A stretch of DNA of 9,382 nucleotides, from NCBI GenBank assembly GCA_027073795.1, contig JALTEW010000145.1, positions 1-9,382 of the forward strand, written 5' to 3'. This document shows positions 6,479 through 9,382 of the stretch, in pieces. The position numbers and the translations under genes are program-made. Numbering within the stretch: the stretch's first letter is position 1; every line of letters starts with the position of its first letter. The stretch is from a bacterium. Lineage in GTDB: Bacteria > Desulfobacterota > S145-22. The notes below the pieces were generated by a model that saw nothing but the letters and a program-made list of their open reading frames with translations, did not search any database and was not told the DNA's origin.

Positions 6479-7222
6479 TTATGCGTGGGCTTGGGCAGCA
6501 ACAGCCTCAGTAGCCTTTCTAACTTCTTCCTCATTACCCAGATAATAATGCTTGACGGCATTTAAGTCCCTGTCCAGTTCATAAACGAGGGGGAATCCTG
6601 TAGGGATGTTGAGTCTGGTAACTTCGTCGTCGGACAGATGGTCGAGATATTTTACAAGCCCCCGCAGGCTGTTTCCATGCGCCGTTATGAGGATTTTTCT
6701 CCCGTCTTTCAAGGCCGGTTCAATTTTCTCGTGCCAGTACGGCATGACACGTGTCAGGGTATCCTTAAGACATTCAGCAGAGGGGAGTTCCTCATCCTTC
6801 AGGAGGGAGTAGCGGGGGTCAAATCTTGGATGCCTAGGGTCGTTCTTATCCAGGGCGGGAGGCCTGATGTCGTAACTGCGCCGCCATTTCTGGACCTGTT
6901 CTTGCCCATACTTTTTAACAGTGTTTTTCTTGTTTAAGCCCTGTAGCGCTCCATAATGTCTTTCATTTAGCCGCCATGACCGATGGACGGGGATCCACAT
7001 GAGATCCGTTTCATCCAGAACGATCCATAAGGTTCTGATAGCGCGTTTTAACACGGAAGTGTATGCTACATCAAACTGATAACCTTCAGCCCTGAGGAGT
7101 CTTCCCGCATTGTGGGCCTCGGCCATACCATGATCGGAGAGGTCTACATCCGTCCATCCGGTAAACCGGTTTTCCAAGTTCCACACACTCTGACCATGTC
7201 GTAACAAGATAAGTTTTCCCAT
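6479..7222 (-). CDS. gpmA: 2,3-bisphosphoglycerate-dependent phosphoglycerate mutase
   Basis: This enzyme interconverts 3- and 2-phosphoglycerate in glycolysis and gluconeogenesis through a phosphohistidine intermediate. At 247 residues it has the usual GpmA length. The catalytic motif LLRHGQS carries His9, Arg60 is in SVLKRA, Glu87 is in the NERHYG motif, and the second catalytic histidine His182 is in TAHGNSLRG. The long insert typical of cofactor-dependent mutases (KKYGQEQVQKWRRSYDIRPP) is intact. The ATG at 7222 begins MGKLILLRHG, and GGAG lies 8 bases upstream. It is 18 bases downstream of the end of a class I aldolase remnant in the same orientation, which suggests it was once the second gene of a glycolytic operon. 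Confidence 0.96.
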   Translation of the reverse strand: MGKLILLRHGQSVWNLENRFTGWTDVDLSDHGMAEAHNAGRLLRAEGYQFDVAYTSVLKRAIRTLWIVLDETDLMWIPVHRSWRLNERHYGALQGLNKKNTVKKYGQEQVQKWRRSYDIRPPALDKNDPRHPRFDPRYSLLKDEELPSAECLKDTLTRVMPYWHEKIEPALKDGRKILITAHGNSLRGLVKYLDHLSDDEVTRLNIPTGFPLVYELDRDLNAVKHYYLGNEEEVRKATEAVAAQAHA

Positions 7223-7240
7223 ATGAGCAACTCCACCATG

Positions 7241-7501
7241 TCATGATTGATAAATTTTCAGGGCCTCTTCCACGGTTGTTCCCTCCACGGTGATGGCATA
7301 AATAGCATTGCACATTCTCACGGCTTCTTCCAAGGACTTCTGGTGGATGTTTCTTCCGGTGGCATTCCCCGAGGCTCCACTGATAAATATCTGGTCATGA
7401 AGCCGTTGCAGGAATGATTTTCCCTCAACACTTGATCCCCCTGCGCATACCACCTTTGTTCGACCTGCAGCCAGGACAGTCTCTTTAGAGACTCCCTTCC
7501 T
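7241..7501 (-). pseudogene. C-terminal remnant of class I (DhnA/archaeal-type) fructose-bisphosphate aldolase
   Basis: The open frame of about 86 codons begins just after an in-frame TGA (7502-7504). It encodes a segment ending with strong family resemblance: TKVVCAGGSS, then ISGASGNATGRNIHQ, the phosphate-binding GGS and GxxGRN loops of DeoC/DhnA-type aldolases, and the C-terminal helix ITVEGTTVEEALKIY. A full enzyme has about 260-300 residues, so the catalytic lysine and some two thirds of the barrel are missing. I could not recover the missing part in any frame upstream to 7700. A GTG at 7451-7453 could start a 70-residue peptide, but it would not make an active barrel. The stop is 18 bases before the gpmA ATG. 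Confidence 0.8.
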
Positions 7502-7521
7502 TCAGATATGGAAAGCCATTT

Positions 7522-7668
7522 TCACTCGAAGAAAACCTTTGCACCATTTTGCCTGCGGAAATTTTTATATCCCTCTTTAGTCACATTGGCGCCCAAAATT
7601 ACTACAAAACGATACCATAAAAATGCGTCCCTATCAATGACCAATTGGAGTTCCCTCACTTTTACCAT
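7522..7668 (-). CDS. Doubtful 48-residue open frame
   Basis: An ATG frame begins MVKVRELQLVIDRDAFLWYR and ends NGAKVFFE before TGA. The residue pattern looks protein-like, but there is no good ribosome site (GGGAG is 14 bases away), no family is recognised, and an overlapping 62-codon frame exists on the other strand. It may be a gene fragment stranded by the deletion that removed most of the aldolase gene. Confidence 0.2.
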   Translation of the reverse strand: MVKVRELQLVIDRDAFLWYRFVVILGANVTKEGYKNFRRQNGAKVFFE

Positions 7669-7731
7669 TTTCGCTTGCCTAACTCCCTGTTCTTAAAGAA
7701 AATCCTCATGTCTTTAGCTGTTTTTTGGTGA

Positions 7732-7875
7732 ACCAAACACAAGAAAAGAGATGGCGCGCTTTGTGAAGAGGCAGGACGGCATGAGGTTGCTGGGGATTTG
7801 AGGCAGGTGGTATCACACTTTGAGGTCTGTACCCCTTATTCCGAGGGTGCTGTTGAGAAGATTCAAAAACTGTAA
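7732..7875 (+). pseudogene. Possible 3' end of a lost gene
   Basis: From a TGA at 7729-7731 the frame is open for 47 codons to TAA at 7873. The second part reads like a natural protein C-terminus (HEVAGDLRQVVSHFEV, then TPYSEGAVEKIQKL). There is no start codon with a ribosome site before it. I do not recognise the family, so this may be a chance reading. Confidence 0.3.
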
Positions 7876-8064
7876 GCGTGACAAAAATGAGAAAGATTAC
7901 ACTTGACAGCCTGTTTTTGGGGTGGTAGGTGAGTAAAAGGTAGAGTGCTTAGGTGAACCTAAGGAAAGGAAGAAAAGGGATAGGCACAGAAGAAGTGAGT
8001 GGGGTAGGAAACCCCCTTTGACATAAAAGATTAAGTTGCCTTAGATCTAAAAGCGTAACAAAAA
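7874..8064. repeat. Imperfect 14-base direct repeat bracketing 160 bases
   Basis: AAGCGTGACAAAAA (7874-7887) and AAGCGTAACAAAAA (8051-8064) differ at one base. The first copy begins at the stop codon of the possible gene remnant at 7732-7875. The enclosed segment is purine-rich and noncoding, and contains a 16-base palindrome. Confidence 0.45.
7948..7963. repeat. Palindrome CTTAGGTGAACCTAAG
   Basis: Seven-base arms CTTAGGT and ACCTAAG are perfectly complementary around a GA centre. The short centre makes it a protein-binding type of symmetry rather than an RNA hairpin. A related smaller palindrome, TTAGATCTAA, lies at 8041-8050. Confidence 0.5.
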
Positions 8065-8119
8065 GCCAGGGAGGCATTGGCAGGGGCGGAGTTCTGTCAA
8101 GGTGCCCCCGGGGGTTTTC

Positions 8120-8157
8120 GTATGTTTTAAAAGGAGGGAGGAAGCAGAAAAACATAC
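8120..8157. repeat. 9-bp inverted repeat with a purine loop
   Basis: GTATGTTTT (8120-8128) and AAAACATAC (8149-8157) are perfectly complementary around a 20-base purine-rich loop that contains GGAGGGAGG. As RNA this would form a hairpin that presents a ribosome-binding-like sequence in its loop. No start codon with a continuing frame follows. Confidence 0.5.
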
Positions 8158-8214
8158 AAGACTTGATAGGGCATGGCTATGTATGCTTTGTGGTAGGGAG
8201 TAGGAGATTCAGGG

Positions 8215-8241
8215 TTGTTATACAATCATACATTGTATAAT
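8215..8241 (+). promoter_or_regulatory. Promoter with overlapping operator upstream of the acetyltransferase gene
   Basis: A perfect inverted repeat has 9-base arms TTATACAAT (8218-8226) and ATTGTATAA (8232-8240) around the spacer CATAC. The right arm overlaps a perfect -10 TATAAT (8236-8241). A possible -35 TTGTTA (8215-8220) gives only a 15-base spacer. A dimeric repressor bound here would block the promoter. The predicted start near 8248 leaves a leader of about 80 bases. Confidence 0.55.
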
Positions 8242-8327
8242 CTGTGGATGGGGGGTACAAGTAAAAGGCAAGAGGGTCGAGCACACGCCAGGTTTTCAGA
8301 AAGTGCGACAATCCATAAAGTGTTCCT

Positions 8328-8813
8328 ATGTCATTTGCACAAACGATTAAGAGTAAAAAAGGCCATCTTATTGCCATAATGCCTTATGAGGAGGTGTATT
8401 TTAAATCGCTGATTAGAATGTATGACACCTATAAACCCCTTGGTTCTGTGCAGGGTCTTCCCCCCTTGGATGAACACAAAAGGCATCAATGGGTTCAAGA
8501 TATTATCAGCAATGGAATAAACTTTTTGGCCCTTTATGAAGATGTTGTAGTCGGACATACAAGCCTTTTCTCTATGCCAGCAAACTGGGCCGAGTACTTT
8601 ATTTTTATCCATCAGGATTTTCAGCGACAGGGCATTGGGACGGCTATAAGTCTCTATGTAATAGATTGGGCCAAGCGAGAAAATCTCTCCACGATATGGC
8701 TGACTGTAGAGAGGAAAAATTATATTGCAATTTCCCTTTATCGTAAGCTTGGGTTCAAGCGAATTGGATCCACTGGTGATAGCTGGGATATGATTTTAAC
8801 GTTAAGTCAATGA
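8328..8813 (+). CDS. GNAT family N-acetyltransferase
   Basis: This 161-residue protein has one GNAT fold, which transfers acetyl from acetyl-CoA to an amine. The strand VVVGHTSLF (73-81) precedes the acetyl-CoA pyrophosphate-binding motif Q99-R-Q-G102-I-G104 (FQRQGIGTAISLYVIDWAK). The motif B region NYIAISLYRKLGFKRIG (131-147) is typical of the RimI-like branch. Neither the ATG at 8328 nor the one at 8379 (MPYEEVYF) has a clear ribosome site; the first is kept because it gives the usual N-terminal strand. The gene ends 46 bases before acs with no terminator between, so the two may be co-transcribed. The substrate is unknown; Acs is one candidate because some acs loci carry a GNAT that acetylates it. 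Confidence 0.88.
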   Translation: MSFAQTIKSKKGHLIAIMPYEEVYFKSLIRMYDTYKPLGSVQGLPPLDEHKRHQWVQDIISNGINFLALYEDVVVGHTSLFSMPANWAEYFIFIHQDFQRQGIGTAISLYVIDWAKRENLSTIWLTVERKNYIAISLYRKLGFKRIGSTGDSWDMILTLSQ

Positions 8814-8859
8814 TAATAAGAGCAAGTTGTGAAAAATAAATGCTGAAAGGAGAAAAAAA

Positions 8860-9382
8860 ATGAGCAATGAAACATCCTTTGAAACAAAAGTTTTTCCCGT
8901 GCCGGATGACTGGAAAAAGAGGGCTTATATAAATAGCATGGGACAATACAAAGAGTTATGGAAGCGTTCCATAGATGACCCTGAAGGTTTTTGGGGTGAG
9001 ATAGCGGAGCAATACGTGACCTGGTTCAGGAAATGGGATAAGGTTTGTGAGTGGAATTGGGAGAAGTCGCCTGAACATAAATGGTTCATAAATGGAAAAC
9101 TGAATGTCTCCTATAATTGTCTGGACAGACATCTAAAGGAAAGAGGCGACAAGACCGCTATTATATTTGAGGGCAATGACCCCTCCGACAGCAAAAAATA
9201 TACCTATAGGCAGCTCCATGAAGAGGTGTGCAAATTTGCCAATGTTTTAAAGGCAAAGGGCATCAAAAAAGGTGACAGGGTAGCGGTTTATCTGCCGATG
9301 ATTCCAGAACTTGCAATTGCCATGCTGGCTTGCTCTAGAATTGGAGCGATCCACAGTGTGGTCTTTGGCGGATTCTCTGCGG
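8860..9382 (+). CDS. acs: Acetyl-CoA synthetase (AMP-forming), N-terminal part, cut by window edge
   Basis: This enzyme makes acetyl-CoA from acetate, ATP and CoA in the cytoplasm. The first 174 residues are visible out of about 640-660 expected. The N-terminal domain typical of Acs is present (YKELWKRSIDDPEGFWGEIA, about 30-49; WFINGKLNVSYNCLDRHL, about 75-92), followed by TYRQLHEEVCKFANVLK, GDRVAVYLPMIPELAIAMLA and the conserved RIGAIHSVVFGGFSA at the edge. Catalytic motifs lie beyond the window, so a propionyl-CoA-specific relative is not excluded. The start is secure: AAAGGAG (8846-8852) lies seven bases before the ATG. Confidence 0.95.
   Translation, partial: MSNETSFETKVFPVPDDWKKRAYINSMGQYKELWKRSIDDPEGFWGEIAEQYVTWFRKWDKVCEWNWEKSPEHKWFINGKLNVSYNCLDRHLKERGDKTAIIFEGNDPSDSKKYTYRQLHEEVCKFANVLKAKGIKKGDRVAVYLPMIPELAIAMLACSRIGAIHSVVFGGFSA

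Larger units (their letters stand above)
7876..8214. other. Gene-poor intergenic stretch
   Basis: I find no coding frame with a ribosome site on either strand. Present are the palindromes at 7948-7963 and 8041-8050, a TTGACA (8018-8023) with only a poor -10 (TTAGAT, 8041-8046), the self-complementary CCCCCGGGGG (8105-8114), and a 9-bp inverted repeat at 8120-8157. It could be the scar of lost genes or a small-RNA or regulatory region. Confidence 0.4.

Noticed and set aside
7508..7696. 62-codon plus-strand open frame
   Set aside because: There is no ribosome site, the composition is atypical, and it overlaps the minus-strand frame at 7522-7668.
8083..8118. GGGGC/GCCCC stem and CCCCCGGGGG before TTTT as a terminator
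   Set aside because: The 10-base self-complementary run has no loop, and the 5-bp stem is separated from the short T4 by five G, so it does not fit an intrinsic terminator.
1..9382. tRNA, rRNA, CRISPR array, insertion sequence or phage genes
   Set aside because: No cloverleaf, regularly spaced repeat, transposase motif or terminal inverted repeat pair was seen on either strand.

Overview
The window looks like a chromosomal segment of a Gram-negative anaerobe, most plausibly a Desulfobacterota (deltaproteobacterial, Syntrophobacterales-like) organism. This is an inference from the mix of genes: a PaaK-type aryl-CoA ligase, a TonB-dependent outer-membrane receptor, DhnA-type class I aldolase sequence, a GpmA mutase and an AMP-forming acetyl-CoA synthetase, with intermediate GC content and sigma70-like promoters. 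I see no phage, transposase, CRISPR, tRNA or rRNA.

Layout. (1) Bases 1-1280, minus strand: a phenylacetate-CoA ligase-family gene that runs off the left edge with roughly its last 10-20 codons missing. It diverges from a LysR-type regulator (1462-2400, plus). The 181-base gap holds two back-to-back sigma70-like promoters with a dyad midway between them, so the regulator probably controls the ligase. (2) 2401-2814: the lysR terminator, then a new promoter, then a long leader with a 13-bp hairpin terminator and competing base pairings around GGAGG sequences. (3) 2815-5109, plus: a complete TonB-dependent receptor with no transport partner in view. (4) 5128-6266, minus: a compact three-gene run (61-residue unknown protein, DUF1003 membrane protein, UspA-family protein), convergent with the receptor. 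(5) 6479-7222, minus: gpmA. Directly upstream of it is only the C-terminal end of a class I fructose-bisphosphate aldolase gene, an apparent deletion remnant. (6) 7505-8214: a gene-poor stretch with a possible second gene remnant, several palindromes and an imperfect direct repeat. (7) 8328-8813, plus: a GNAT acetyltransferase behind a strong inverted repeat that covers a perfect -10 box. (8) From 8860 to the right edge: the start of acetyl-CoA synthetase.

How it fits together. Both ends carry acyl/aryl-CoA-forming AMP ligases, consistent with use of organic acids. The GNAT gene 46 bases upstream of acs could encode the acetyltransferase that controls Acs by lysine acetylation, as AcuA and Pat do elsewhere; this is only inferred from position and family. 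The best candidates for something undescribed are the receptor leader, the small-protein/DUF1003/Usp operon, and the eroded 7.24-8.3 kb region. I found no clear multi-gene novel system.
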